Positions 27,322 to 39,344 of a stretch of 64,000 nt of DNA are shown piece after piece; within the stretch, counting starts at the first letter, position 1, and every line of letters starts with the position of its first letter. The DNA lies in assembly GCA_032622095.1 (NCBI GenBank), contig CP136063.1, forward strand, positions 71,031,980 to 71,095,979, written 5' to 3'. Position numbers and translations under genes: made by a program. The DNA is from Siphonodentalium dalli. Lineage: Eukaryota; Mollusca; Scaphopoda; Gadilida; Siphonodentaliidae. A model generated the notes under the pieces. The model worked only from the letters and a program-made list of their open reading frames with translations. It was not told the DNA's origin and searched no databases.

Positions 27322-28308
27322 ATGGCAACTCATAACACACAAAAACGTAAAAATGACCACCCGCCAATTTCCACTGATGATGAGGTCTATCCTTAGTACT
27401 TGGTACTTAGTTTTGATCCGAATGTCAAGAGACCTTCTGTACGCTGCAAAGTATAGCCGGACAATTAAAATATGTCAAACCTATCAGGACTGGGCCACCA
27501 AGTGGCTCTCTTCTGATAGAATGTTTCAGAAAAATTCAAGCTGACGCTCTTGTGCAATTGACATATGTTGCGCAAACACCAGTGCTGATTACTCCTCTCA
27601 AGTCGTTGAACAGTAGCAGAGCTAAGTCAGGGATATTGGCTGAGTTAGCGTCACAAGGAGTTACAGAAGTCCGCAGATTTACAAAAACAGTTGATGGACA
27701 AAAAGTTCCTTTGAGTAGTTATCTCTGACTTTCAATCGGAGTGAACACGCACCGACATTGAAGGTATGGTATATGAAGATGGTTTTAAGCCCATATGTTC
27801 AAAACCCATTGCGATGGTTTAAATGTCTGGGGTATGGCCATGACCAGGAACATTGTAAAAGTAAAGAAATCATTATCTGCGCCATGTTCTATTTCTGGTC
27901 ATGATCACAAGGATTGTACGAAAATTATCAAACTGTCAATGGGTCGCTCATGTCCCATTTGGGAATATGAATTCAAGATTCAACGATGTAAAGCTGAGAA
28001 GAATCTTGTCATATATAGATGCTAAGAAAATAGTTGGTTCTCGACCATCCATTCCACATGTGACATATTCCACAATTTTGTCTACAAAATTGTGTGTTGA
28101 TGCCAGCACTCAGATACAGAGTCAAACCAAACTCGTCAGTACAATCATGTATACCAATCGCAACACAAGTTGAGGCGACTGATATTATTCCTGTTTCAGA
28201 AACATATGAAGTGCAGGTTATGGATAGAGTTTCTGCCGTTGAGACATTTCCTCCGAAACAATATATGCAAGTTCATCCTATTGCTTTGAAACACAGATTT
28301 CCAAAGTA
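27322..28308 (+). pseudogene. Broken LINE ORF1 (Gag-like nucleic-acid-binding protein)
   Basis: The ORF1 protein of many invertebrate non-LTR retrotransposons has an RRM-like region followed by zinc knuckles and binds the element RNA. Here ATG at 27,322 opens a frame reading MATHNTQKRKND, which is stopped by TAG at 27,394. A second open piece runs from 27,492 to 27,729 and includes GPPSGSLLIECFRKIQADAL and LAELASQGVTEVRR, the typical region before the knuckles. A frame change then gives NPLRWFKCLGYGHDQEHC (27,811-27,865), a knuckle whose first Cys has become Trp, followed by GHDHKDCTK (about 27,899). Farther on, KIVGSRPSIPHVTYSTILS matches the usual end of this region. Several stops and frameshifts make it non-functional. 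I saw no reverse transcriptase nearby. The family call rests on remembered motif order and no search was run. Confidence 0.72.
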
Positions 28309-29701
28309 ACTCAAATGTTTCGAATTTCAGAAAGAGAAGTACATCGTTGAGATTTCAAAATTTGACCACATGATTGATTAGAAACGGTTAACTCTCAAAG
28401 ACAAGACACGGTATTTGTGGGTCGAGGCTATCGGTTGGGTGAAGTGTTGACATTTTGTCTCACCCACCCGACCATCAGCTTGACGCATTGGTAAAGGTTC
28501 ATGCGCCATTCATAAAATATTATAGATACCTTATCGGTGCAAAGTCCGATTTTAAGAGCTACTTTACATATTTCAATCTGGCTCCTTGCTAATTTCGTGT
28601 TCTTTATTTGCTATTTATTATCTACTCTTTTACTACTTTTATACGTTCTATAGTATGATTGCACGCTAGTCGGTTTTTTAATTTATATTCCTGGCTCCAA
28701 GTGGACACATTCCTCTTGGGTGCTTATATTTGTACATAGCTCATCAATGCATTGTTTTAATCTAATCCACTGTCTGATTTATATACACATGCAGTTGCTT
28801 CGCTACGAACTTTTTTTATACCTGATTCTGTTCTTGGTCATGATATAGCCTAACGGCTAAAACGACGTTATACCCTCAATCAATAAATCATAACCGCGTT
28901 TTCTTCAGACGCACTTCTGGCAACATTTTTCAGCCGTATATGTCTGCAACTTGGTCAATAACATTTTGCGCTCACACATAACCGTAAGATAATGTGAAAA
29001 CTGCACATAATACGCAGTTAAAACAATTTTTAAATGGGCCGTACCCCAAACGGACGAATCCGGATCCGGGTTAAATTTACATCCCGATAGATGTCTACTC
29101 TGTGTCTGGGTTCTCGGGCCTCCTTTGGATATGGGCAAAATTAGTCCTATTTTCTTATGCGAGGGTATATATCCACACGAGGCGACATGCATGCCATTAT
29201 ACATGTACGAGGAACACAGAACAGATTCCCTTGTGGACTACACTTGTTTGATCTTGGACAAAATCACCCTGATACCACATCAGAAATTACAGACGAACCA
29301 CACCTGAAATCACCAAGAACAGTTGCCCGTGCATGGGGCATGTGAGCCCCAGTGGTCTTGCGAGCTCGTGGTTATGATTCCGCTCTGGCTAATTTGCCTG
29401 ATAATTATAAGGCTAACACCGAGATAATTATACATTAAATCAGATAATGGCCGTATATGATAGGGCATTATATGTCGTATATATGAACTCAACCGCTTCG
29501 CCGTATATGCATTCAGTGTGAGAACGCATTTTGTCATAATGCCGTTTCCTTCTAATCGGTGATCATCAAACGTCACCTAACATAACCGCCGAATACATAT
29601 AACCAGATATGTTCGACGATGAATTAGTTCGATAAATTCCATACATGAAACTCACGAGTCACAAATTCTCAAAAATTATTCTATATATGCAGGATACGCA
29701 C
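28309..29701. other. Intronic or intergenic sequence without a recognised feature
   Basis: This stretch is AT-rich and lies between the LINE fragment and the last visible MAM exon. I searched it for an acceptor followed by the missing middle of the second MAM domain on the minus strand and found no convincing candidate. Open frames up to 99 codons occur but lack recognisable motifs. Confidence 0.5.
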
Positions 29702-29842
29702 CTGATGTGTGGTCCCCTGAAGGTCCCGTGCTATACCTAGTTGGCGTCCAATAGCTTTCACGGGACCAATCGAAGTCATCGCCGACAACGTTGTGCCACG
29801 AACAGAACGAGGGTAGACTGTCGAACGTGCAGTTGTGCTGTA
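29702..29842 (-). CDS. MAM-domain gene, exon 4 (start of second MAM domain)
   Basis: The 141-bp exon follows CATTTCTTTCAG and ends before the donor GTGCGT. In phase 1 it encodes HNCTFDSLPSFCSWHNVVGD, then DFDWSRESYW and TGPSGDHTS, a textbook MAM opening (C-x-F-D-x5-C-x-W, D-F-D-W, G-P-x-x-D-H-T). It may follow exon 3 directly, although a phase 1-1 module between them cannot be excluded. It exits in phase 1, so the rest of this domain must lie at lower coordinates. None is visible before the satellite array. Confidence 0.82.
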
Positions 29843-30036
29843 CTGAAAGAAATGAATATGAAAAATATGAGTTTTACGCGAGTATATGATCTGGGAAACA
29901 TGATGCATTATTGTATAGGAACACAAGTGCCCACAATTTTTGTAAACATTATTTTCTAAATATATACATAGCCTCGTACAATTTCAGAATAAACCATATA
30001 ACATAATATATTTAGATAATGAGTATACTTATTAAT

Positions 30037-31000
30037 CCAGGAGATATTGGTAGACCTCTGCAACACCCCCCCCCCCCCCCCCAGGACTCAACTTCACCCC
30101 ACTAGTTTTCTTTCTTAATGTCTCCTCTAATGTTTTCGGTTGTTAACAAGAACAAAAAAAGTGGCCGCAGAGACTCCAGACAAGATGGCGTCCATCATGG
30201 CGGCCATGTTTTTTATAAGCACTAGGTCTCTTTGATCGCCGTTATAGTATAGATGATGTTACATGCGGTCTTGTTTTCCGTTCAATTCGTTATGGTAATA
30301 TACAATCCTTACAAATTAGCCAAAAATCCGACACGAAAATCCAAGATGGCCGCCGGAATGTGAAAATTTGCTGTTTTTCGGATATTTCACCACCTTTCGT
30401 TTGTCTCTGTGGGAAAATATTGGCACGTTGACGCGATTTTATACATTTACCGTCTAGAAGAGTCATTGGCGAACACACGGGTATCATAATATACATTCCT
30501 TGCTGGAAATTTTTGTCCGATATCACGTTTTCCCAAATGCCGGTATAATCCGGTCAAAGCCAAATCGACGCTAATAACGCAATGTCTGTTTCGAATAAAT
30601 GAATGTTATTGCTATCATAACAAAACCCATGCATATATATGTATAGGAGATACTCGAGCTAGGATTCCTCTTATATCTGAAGTTGATGAATATTCACCCA
30701 AATCCAAGATGGCGGCCAAAATGGCCACCAGAAAATCGCTGATTTTAACATAAGTAAGAGTTATTGTCATGACAACTCCACACCTGCTTACTATTGTGAG
30801 TAGGAAACACTGAGTCGAAGAACTGTCCTTATATTGCATCCAAATAAAAGCCCCCCAAATCCAAAATGGCGCCCACAATGGCTGCAGATTTAGGAAAATA
30901 ACCGAAAATCCCTCATATTCACATCATTGGGCATTATTGTCGAGACAACCCCACCCCTGCTTACAGCTGCTTGGTGCAGAGGTCTACCAATATCTCCTGG
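30037..31000. mobile_element. Non-autonomous TIR element, 964 bp
   Basis: The ends are inverted repeats of 26 perfect bases. The left end starts CCAGGAGATATTGGTAGACC at 30,037, and its reverse complement ends at 31,000. AAT flanks both sides (30,034-30,036 and 31,001-31,003), a possible 3-bp target duplication. The interior has no coding capacity. It holds an 18-base C run at about 30,064 and repeated words CAAGATGGCGTCC, CCAAGATGGCCGCC, CCAAGATGGCGGCC and CCAAAATGGCGCCC. It lies in the MAM gene intron between exons 4 and 3. I do not recognise the superfamily. Confidence 0.85.
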
Positions 31001-32677
31001 AATATAGGATAATATAGTGTACCATTATTTGTGATGTGTACATGTTATTCATAGATAAACTGCATTTAAATAATAATTGGCTGAAGTGAGTATGTCCGCA
31101 TTCATAGTATGATTTAAATCAAAAGAAAAATTTTGCACCATAATATTTGTATATTCACATCTAAGCTGACAGTCAGATCCCGAAATTCGCCGTTTAATGT
31201 TCAAATTTTGAATAGTGAGTTAAAAGTTGTCGGCAGTCCTCTCCACAATTGTAGTTACGAAGTTCGCGGAAGTTAATCTCCATTGGCTCAGAATGAAGCT
31301 CAAACACAGATTTCCAGTTTATAGATGTGCTATTATATATAATGGTGGATAGCGGACGTTGTTAGTCGACCTAAAACGTGGTTAGTCGACTAAAACAATG
31401 TTAGCCATGTAAGTTGCCATATTCTCATATAGTGTAGTTTGTTCTTCTCCGGCTATATGCATTATGTTACATGTATAATTATGCAAGCACAGAGAATAGA
31501 AATTAGTCCAGACAGTTGCAAAATATATGAATCGCAAACAGTTATGTGTTTCTGTCGTTACTATAATATGATGTTCCAGAAATTAATTCTCGATATAAAG
31601 TACGGTGTTAAACTGGTATAATTAGATTTATAGATTTGAAACAACAAAGAAAATTGAAAAACTAAATGCCACGTGTGCTTCCATTACGTGCATATATCCG
31701 CATGGGAAATTGGGGCTAAGTGAAAAAGGTTTCTATAATTATAAAAATTCGAATCAGATGAGGCCCTCAATGGAGAGTCTGATTCATTCCCGTATGATCT
31801 ACGTGTATATGCGCAATGCCGTTGTAGTGTTGAACCATAATGTTATGGTCGGTCAACTATATGTATTGAGTTGTTGCATTTCGAGCCACCATATATATTA
31901 GACACGGGTTATCACCAATAACCATCCTAGAACATGTTGTCATCGGCGGATGATCCCACGTAATGCAAATCCGTTAACTATGCATTACATGTAGTTCCGT
32001 ATTAAAAGATATTTAAGTCGGCATTATTCTTTGGTCCAGTCTGTTTGCAGTGACCCGGTATCAAGGATATTTTGAATGAGTAGGGTTAGTACTGGAGCTA
32101 TTTCGTGACGAGGATGTTTCATTATAAAAATTATGATGGGGCTAATATTATCTGGTCCGACAGCCTTGTTAGTTTTGATATCGGCAAATTGTTTGATGAC
32201 TCCAAGTTTAATGTCCTTCGTTGTTGGGCAGCCATACTTATGATTTTATAATACGAGAACAGCACTTTAGCAACTAGTTTAGTGGCACTTATTTTTTCTC
32301 GGAATGCTCTTCTTTGGCAACTTCGAGTTTGTTTATCGCATAAATTTCCATTTCTTTATAACCAAAAATTTCAGCGTTAGATTTGCTGCTTTGATGAAAA
32401 TTTAAGTGTCTTTTTCACTCACGATATCATATGTCACGCATATGGATAAGTTATTGAGACCTTCTTGCCAGCATATATTTATTATATATGAGGAAGTGTC
32501 TTTTTCGAGCGTTGTGCTTAAACAACCCATGTATCTATACTATATGTTATTTGTTGCGTAGAATGCACATAGTTCGGAGGCGGTGAACAGTCTGAAGTTT
32601 TCTCAATGGGCTGTAGTATGCACAGTGGTGCATCGTTGTTTTGTGTGTTCCTTGTTTGGTTCCAGTTTGATTATATA
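31001..32677. other. Intron sequence without a recognised feature
   Basis: AT-rich intronic DNA of the MAM gene between the 964-bp TIR element and the next inverted repeat. It includes a short doublet GTTAGTCGAC near 31,360-31,390. Open frames up to about 60 codons show no motif and no splice-consistent exon that I could recognise. Confidence 0.5.
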
Positions 32678-33174
32678 ATGCCACGAATCACTACTCTGGC
32701 TAACGCCCGTAGATATCATATTCCACCAATACAAACCTTGGGATCTTTTTGACGTTCTGACCCATTCTGACAGGGAACGTTATAACATTGAACTAAGAAG
32801 ACAGGGAATATATCTATCTGTTAATACCTGTTCCTCGATGTGGTCCCAGTTCGAGAGTTCATACTTTTTATCTGACTTGTTTGAGACTATATCGAAATAA
32901 ACAATGAAATAATTATCAATGAGAAATTCTATAATTAGAAGGAAAGCATATTCGCTCAAAAGTCACTTAAATCATGCGATTTTGAGTTGGAACCTTCATC
33001 TACAGTGCAGTAAATTATTATGACACAGCTAATTATTAGAACCTATATTTCCCGCATTATTTGTTCAACTTTATAAGGTTAACACCCCGTCAAAACTTCA
33101 AAAAGTTCCCAGATTTTGTACTGGTGGAATATGATCTCTATACGGGCGTTAGCTAGAGTTGGGATTCATGGCAT
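32678..33174. repeat. Small inverted-repeat element, about 500 bp
   Basis: A stretch of about 100 bases from 32,678 (ATGCCACGAATCACTACTCT, then GGCTAACGCCCG and ATCATATTCCACCA) is matched in inverted orientation up to 33,174 (TGGTGGAATATGATCTCTAT, then ACGGGCGTTAGC). The arms are imperfect, by eye around 75-80%. The centre is AT-rich and non-coding. It is probably an old miniature foldback or MITE in the MAM intron; no target duplication could be set. Confidence 0.7.
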
Positions 33175-34948
33175 GGTCTACAGTTTGGTGTGTGCGGAAT
33201 GTGTGCGGAATGTATTTGTACACTAAATTAAATCGCTATCGTGCATTAGTAGTATTAAGTCAAATATGTTGCCTTTTCTTGTGTTGTCACTAACTATTCG
33301 TGTAGGAGCGATTAGTTGCTGTATATATGGGAAGCATGAACAACCTGGTGTGATAGGTGATATAATTATGTTCCTTATCCCAGTGAATTATGGGGAGATT
33401 ACATTCACCTGCTATCCAAAATAATCGCGCTTCCTGTTACCACATTTTCAACACATTGCCTTCATTGCCCAGGCTATGATCACCATCTTCAGACCGGCCA
33501 CAACTTACAAAGACCTGCATTTAAATTTTGATCTATATACTTCAAGTCAATATTTTCCATCAACCTGGATTCATGTGTATCTATTAGTGCGTCTAATGAT
33601 TAATGATGCATGCTCATTCGCAACTTAATTTGTACCAGTGAGGCTTGAGTAATAAGTTATGTCTACATTAATCTCATGTCAGACTGAGACGGACCAAAAA
33701 GATTTTTCCAGTGGATATGAGACCTCTTTCATCGATATTGCTTGCCTTTCAAGCCGTATATACAAAGACAGTATAAGTGCACATTTAGATATACAATATT
33801 ATGCCCTATGATTATATAAATTTCGATCAATTAGATGGACAATGACAATGAAAAGCATTAACTTGACAATAAGCCTACATATATGTGTTGTACATGTATG
33901 ATTGATGTGGTTACGAACATTTTAATGTGGTAGAACAAACCACAAATGATGAACATTAAATTATGTTGTTGTAACTGGGTGTTTTGAACACTGTGTGCAT
34001 CTTGCTGTATGGGAAATTGACATGGGTATATTGAGAGCGAATGAGTTACATTAGTTGTCGCCGCATGATGGGGCATCCTGCTTAACCTATGCGATGTTTT
34101 GGTCCGACAACGTTTGTAGTAGTCGGAAATCCGATCACAAGATACGGATAATGGAGAATAATTGCTGATATTATTGGGCAATATTGATTTCAAATTGGCT
34201 CAATAGTTATGTATAGAAAAACATTACATTGTCACTATAGGTACCCATAAGAACGATTCATAATGCTGGGTAACCGCACTCTAAACCGGTGGTAATCAAC
34301 TTGATGACTGTGCATTTAGACCACAAACTGAAAATAACAAAATTCAAACGAATAGATTCAAATATATTCGACATTTCGACTTAGAGCTGAGACAAAACTC
34401 GAAATACCGATTACAAAGTTTGGAACTTATAACTGAAAGATCGCAACTGCGACTCTGTATTCGAATTCAGAGTTACTGTTCTTTAACAAAGATCATAATA
34501 CAATAATAACCACGCCCTGCATGCCGTGGATAGTTTCTGCGTTGTTCATTAACTTTAACCCTCGAAAAACACATTGTGCTAATCATGCACGATAATTGTT
34601 GTGTGAACCCACACGGACGACCGATCGCACAAAAACGAGACACGATGATACACCGGCAAACTAAAGAAAGATCGAGTTTTGCTTTATGTGTATATATCCC
34701 TAGATACTCATAATAGAATACACATGATTCGTGCATCACGTCGCTAGAGTAATTTTTGACAAAATGACAATGATTTCCGTCATCTACATCATCGCCCCAT
34801 GCATGTGAACGAAAAGGTACCCGCCCGGGATGAGCCTAGAATATGCAAATACTATATATCGCATTCATAAAGTACTCGATATACAAACTCTCTCTGGTGT
34901 GGAATGTATAAGTGACTATACACGTATATATAATTTCAAAATCATTAC
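33175..34948. other. Intron sequence without a recognised feature
   Basis: AT-rich MAM-gene intron. It holds open frames of up to 111 codons on the minus strand (33,858-34,193), but they have no recognised motif, no splice context and no domain-like composition. I saw no repeat longer than a few tens of bases. Confidence 0.5.
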
Positions 34949-35018
34949 CGGGATGAATCGTGATACTGTCCACAGCTATGTATGCACCGCTCCCCATACT
35001 TGTTGACCTGAAACCAAT
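34949..35018 (-). CDS. MAM-domain gene, exon 3 (end of first MAM domain)
   Basis: The 70-bp exon lies between the acceptor TTCCTTCCAG and a donor GTAATG. Read in phase 0 it gives IGFRSTSMGSGAYIAVDSIT then IHP, the closing segment of a MAM domain (usually G-x-I-A-[LV]-D-D-[IV]). The second Asp is Ser here. It is separated from exon 2 by about 7.6 kb that contains the 4.4-kb foldback element. The exon is too short to be found as an open frame, and it was recognised from the splice sites, phase and motif. Confidence 0.75.
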
Positions 35019-37204
35019 CTGGAAGGAACCAAAAGCAACTTAAAGGGTGCATAAGTTCTATTTCTCAAATCAAACGCAATGATAACATGAAATTTCGATG
35101 TGTGAATTAAGATGATGCTTTCTCAACGACAAGCTTAAGTTGTAACTCGGGGATCAGAATAGGTTAATAACATGCATGAGTTACTTATATGCGGAATATA
35201 GGTACATAGGAAAGGCTTACACGTGGATATTGGTTATCCAATCATGTAGGTATATAGAATAAATATCATGTATTGGTCATTAATAAAGTGCGTTCGGTAA
35301 AAGTTCATAATAGGTAATGAATCCATGTTACTCTGGTAAGTATTTTCCCGAAGAATATTTGGTTATTAGGACCACATATGCATTTTGATACCATGAACGT
35401 GAAAATATCCTGTATACATGTACGTATCATTTGCCATTTGATATTGACCACTACGTGCCACTTTATATTATTGATTTAGCAATGGAAAAAAGTAGATTAT
35501 AAGTGTGGTGGATCCGCTCGTATACTTTAATTTAACTGTGTTGTCTGAATACTTGGTTTGAAATTTAAATACATCTATAGCACCACTATTATAACCCATA
35601 TCTTCGTTATATCACCACTTCTGTCAAATCTCGTATAAGCGTGAATATGTAGATTCAGTAAAGCGTTTTACCAAAGTATACAGCTATTCATAAATAATGT
35701 ATGCTTAAATTAACTACCATTTACATCTTGTCAGACAGGTAATAAATGCACTATCTCTTTACAGCATCGTATTTACATGTAGCCACATAACTATAATATG
35801 AGCATGGACAAAAGCGCCATGATACTATTCACCATCTCCACGACAAACCAAAATTTGTTACCCAAACCTGACATAATGAATGATTTTGTCTTAAATCGTC
35901 TTTGCCCCTCAACTGACTATAGCCATACGACATATTTCGTTAAAATTCGGATAAAACAAATGGAAGTCAGCAACAGTACGAAAACGTATATGTAAAGACT
36001 GAGATGTGCACAATTATGGGCGCAGCAAGTAACTGATCATCATTGGAAACAAACATGTACAATCCTCGTGATGTATTTCATGTTAGTTTGTTTGTTTTTG
36101 GTATTGAAATAAAAAGCGACAAGTAATAGTTTGAGTATATTTCAATGTCTGTGTGTGCCGCATTTCCGGTGACGTCATGCCCGGTAACAGAGAGAAATAT
36201 ACTTCCACCATGGTAGTTTCCCTTTTGTGGTATGGTTAGTCAATAATTCGGTGTGGATTTATTTGTAGTTGAAGATGAGATATTTGCCATCAGAGTTGCT
36301 GACCTGATTATTATGTTATACATGCTGACCTGATTATTATGTTATACATGTAGGACCATTTTATTACAGTGAGTATATTTTGTATAGCCGACAGTTAACT
36401 AAGCCTATAACACTTGGTTAGTGTGCGTTTATTACATCACAGTGTTAATACGTTAATACATGTACATTATAGTATCAGTTTTAAAAACATATTAGCACAT
36501 ATTAGTTTTCATCTAACTCCAGCCCATTCAGTCAGATCCATTATGAACAAATCGGATCAAGCTACATAATTAGAAGTAGGCGCATGTTGCCACGTGGAAC
36601 TGCCATGGAGTTTATGTATTGTAACAAATAAGGCATCTTGTTTACTACATTATGTGAATAGGGATAATACCTTCGTTCCATTGTGGCGGTTATTGCCCTC
36701 CACCTTCATGGCAATTTAATTTTGTTCACGTTTAGATGTATTGCTTGTTTATACCAATAAACAGCTCATTCAGCATGAACTAGTGTTTAGTTGTCAATGA
36801 ACGGACTTATCCTTTGAGTGCCCCCTCATTTCCTTATATATCCGGTATATTACATTATGAAGATCATAAATAAACTTTATATTGGCATATAACGCGCCTG
36901 GTTCATGTTACTATGCATGATGTTCTGTGCGAAGAGTCGTCGCACAATGAAAATGTATGGAAGATCGAAATCGTTGTTATTTGTTCTTGCACCCCATACA
37001 TGCAGCGCAGCTTCTGCATACACCGAAAGACATGTCAGATCGTCGTCGCAGAACATGCATGCATCGACCAATAAAGACCAATCGAATATCGATCGCATTA
37101 TTATGTCTTCTCATACTCCACCAGTTACATTTAACTCAGTTACCGGTATTCGCGTTCCAAATGCAATTATATCTATCGTTGCAATTCACTGAATGCAATA
37201 TATA
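35019..37204. other. Intron sequence with a 26-bp tandem duplication
   Basis: Mostly featureless intron between MAM exons 3 and 2. A perfect direct duplication of 26 bases beginning GCTGACCTGATTATTATGTT lies at 36,298-36,323 and 36,324-36,349. A CRE-like TGACGTCA is at about 36,170. Overlapping forward frames at 36,905-37,205 have no family resemblance that I recognise. Confidence 0.55.
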
Positions 37205-37279
37205 GTCAGGTTCGAAAATCTAAAAATGCCTCTAGAAACAAAGGTGCGGGAATTTTTCTTTCAGAAGCTTTTGAGAATT

Positions 37280-38336
37280 GTTTCTAAAGGTATTTTTTAT
37301 GCTGATTTCAAAAACCAATGTTGGCAAGTTGACAAATTATTATTTCTGGTCAAAAATGGCAATTCAAAATGGCCGCCATCAAAACAAAGTTTAACTTTAC
37401 GTTTGTTGTTATGTGTTGCGCTATGGCGTTCGAATATTGAGTATTTCCGTACTTTCGAACGAATTGGAACAAGAAGAAGTATACACAGAATATATGTGGT
37501 AATTTAAAGTGAACATGTTTGACATTTAACCAAATTTATGCCCAAAAAATGACAAAAAAACGCGAATTTTATAAATTATTACGGTCTTAAATGGCAGAAA
37601 GTGAAATATGCTGTAAACATATCCTTCAAAATGTATAGACAATTTTGTCTAAATGTAATTTGTAACCTGATTCCAAAAAAACAATGTTGGCAACTCGACA
37701 AATAATTATTTCTGACCTAAAATGACAATTCAAAATGGCCGCCATCAGAACAAAGTCTAGATTTTCGCTTGTTGTTATGTGTTGCTCTAAGACGTTCGAA
37801 TATTGAGTATTTCCGTACTTTCGAACGAATTGGAACAAGCAAGAAGAAGTATACACAGAACATATGTGGTAATTAAAAGTGAACATGTTTGACATTTAAC
37901 CCCATTTATGCCCAAAATATGACAAAAAACGCGAATTTTATAAATTATTACGGTCTTAAATGGCAGAAAATGAAATATGCTGTAAACGTATCCTTCAAAA
38001 TGTATATACAATTGTGTCTAAATGTAATTTGTAACCTGATTCCAAAAAAACAATGTTGGCAACTCGACAAATAATTATTTTTGACCTAAAATGACAATTC
38101 AAAATGGCCGTCATCAGAACAAAGTCTAGATTTTCGCTTACTGTTATATGTTGTTCTAAGACGTTTGAATATTATGCATTTCCGTACTTTTGAACGCATT
38201 GTGACAAGAGACAATATACACAGAACATATGTGGTAATCTAAAGTGAACATGTTTGACATATAACCCACTTTATGCCCAAAAATGACAAACAAACGCGAA
38301 TTTTATAATTTATTGCGGTCTTAAATGGCAGAAAGT
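37280..38336 (+). repeat. Left-arm direct repeats of the foldback element (~367 bp)
   Basis: CAATGTTGGCAA recurs at about 37,316, 37,682 and 38,051 (spacing 366 and 369). Around it lie CAAAATGGCCGCCATC, TTTATGCCCAAAA and CGCGAATTTTATAA in the same order. The last copy runs directly into the minus-strand gene remnant near 38,337. These repeats match the right arm in inverted orientation. Open frames here are repeat-derived. Confidence 0.85.
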
Positions 38337-39250
38337 GAAATATATCCTCCATTCCAATTGTCGAAGGATCCGGTAATGTTTGCACAGGAATAGTTGCTTG
38401 TTTCCAAACTAAAACCTGGTAGTTTGTTCTCAAAAGTGGTAATGAAATGAGTCACTAGTTGGTGGAAGCTTTTCAGGAGATTCAGTCCGAGGGAACATCC
38501 TGAATGTTGCATTGTTGAGTTTTGCATCGGAAACTCCATTCAGCTTGCATACAAAATGTTCAGCACTTTCAATTGTTTCAGTGGATATTGCAATATTACC
38601 TATACCCTTTAAGAGTTCACAACATTCCAGGTAAATCTTGCATGCGGATCGTTTAAACACCCCATATGTGAACGAAGTTGAATCACGCCCGTTAAAGCAT
38701 GAAACGCAAGCATATAGTTCAGAGCGTCGCTCGGTATTTGGGTGGCAACATCCCTGATGGGTAAAATTTTAGGGCTTTTGGAAGCAGGGAATTTTAGGGC
38801 TTTGGAAGCAGGAATTTGTTTAGGTAACCAAGCAATAACACTAGAACATCGACGTCCCTACTTACCACAATAACTTGTTTCAGATTGCACCCCATGCTGG
38901 CTTTAGTGAATGAAGGATGCATCTAGTGTCAACCTCTTTGTGATTAGACTCTAACCCTTTCAAGGCTGTTCCATCTACAGAACAATCTACTCTGAAATAT
39001 TCGGGGAACCCCCTGCAAGAGTAACAGTATATAACACCTTCTGTTTTCGCTTTGGTAACAAATTCTCTAGACAAGAAACCATTCAAATCGGACTTTACCA
39101 TGGCCACAACAAGGGTCTGACCGTCAATGACAATACCTGCATGGGGAGATGGTGTCATTGTTGTTAGGTAGGATACTTTCTCGATCAGAGCGTCACTAAG
39201 CATTGCTTTGTTTCCAGTTCTATGTGTTTTATTTGTCTCGCATAATGCAA
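38337..39250 (-). pseudogene. Remnant of the same PIN/FEN-like gene, inverted copy
   Basis: Read from right to left it begins with GNKAMLSDALIEKV, a stretch just upstream of the nuclease-like region that the forward copy lacks, then IVIDGQTLVVAM. It jumps directly to KSDLNGFLSREFVTKAK, so about 230 bp encoding the FGDWADVF and VVFDRY motifs are deleted. Next come NHKEVDTRCILHSL and, beyond a stop at 38,880, VSRDVDVLVL in a continuing frame. HALTG-type and EKLPPTSDSFHYHF segments follow in other frames, and it ends near the position equivalent to TIGW, before the Cys-rich tail. It abuts the left-arm repeats. It is more decayed than the forward copy but preserves complementary parts. Confidence 0.65.
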
Positions 39251-39344
39251 TTGGAACAGGCATGGGTTCATGTTGTAAAACAGATCGCATTGTATTACAT
39301 CGTCTTGTAGTTGCCCTTCCTGCCGGCAGGGCAGTCAACATGCA

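Noticed and set aside
29310-29576. Candidate exon completing the second MAM domain
   Set aside because: The 88-codon minus frame has no MAM strands (no Leu-x-Ser-Pro, no G-x-L-x-V) and no suitable phase-1 acceptor was found.
30064-30082. C run, and G runs near 26,125, 39,727 and 45,391, as G-quadruplex regulatory sites
   Set aside because: They are single homopolymer runs without the spaced G-tract pattern, and lie in mobile or repeat DNA, so no function can be supported.
36905-37205. Overlapping 82- and 95-codon forward frames just before the foldback element
   Set aside because: Two frames are open over the same stretch, there is no recognisable motif, and the strand is opposite to the gene whose intron contains it.
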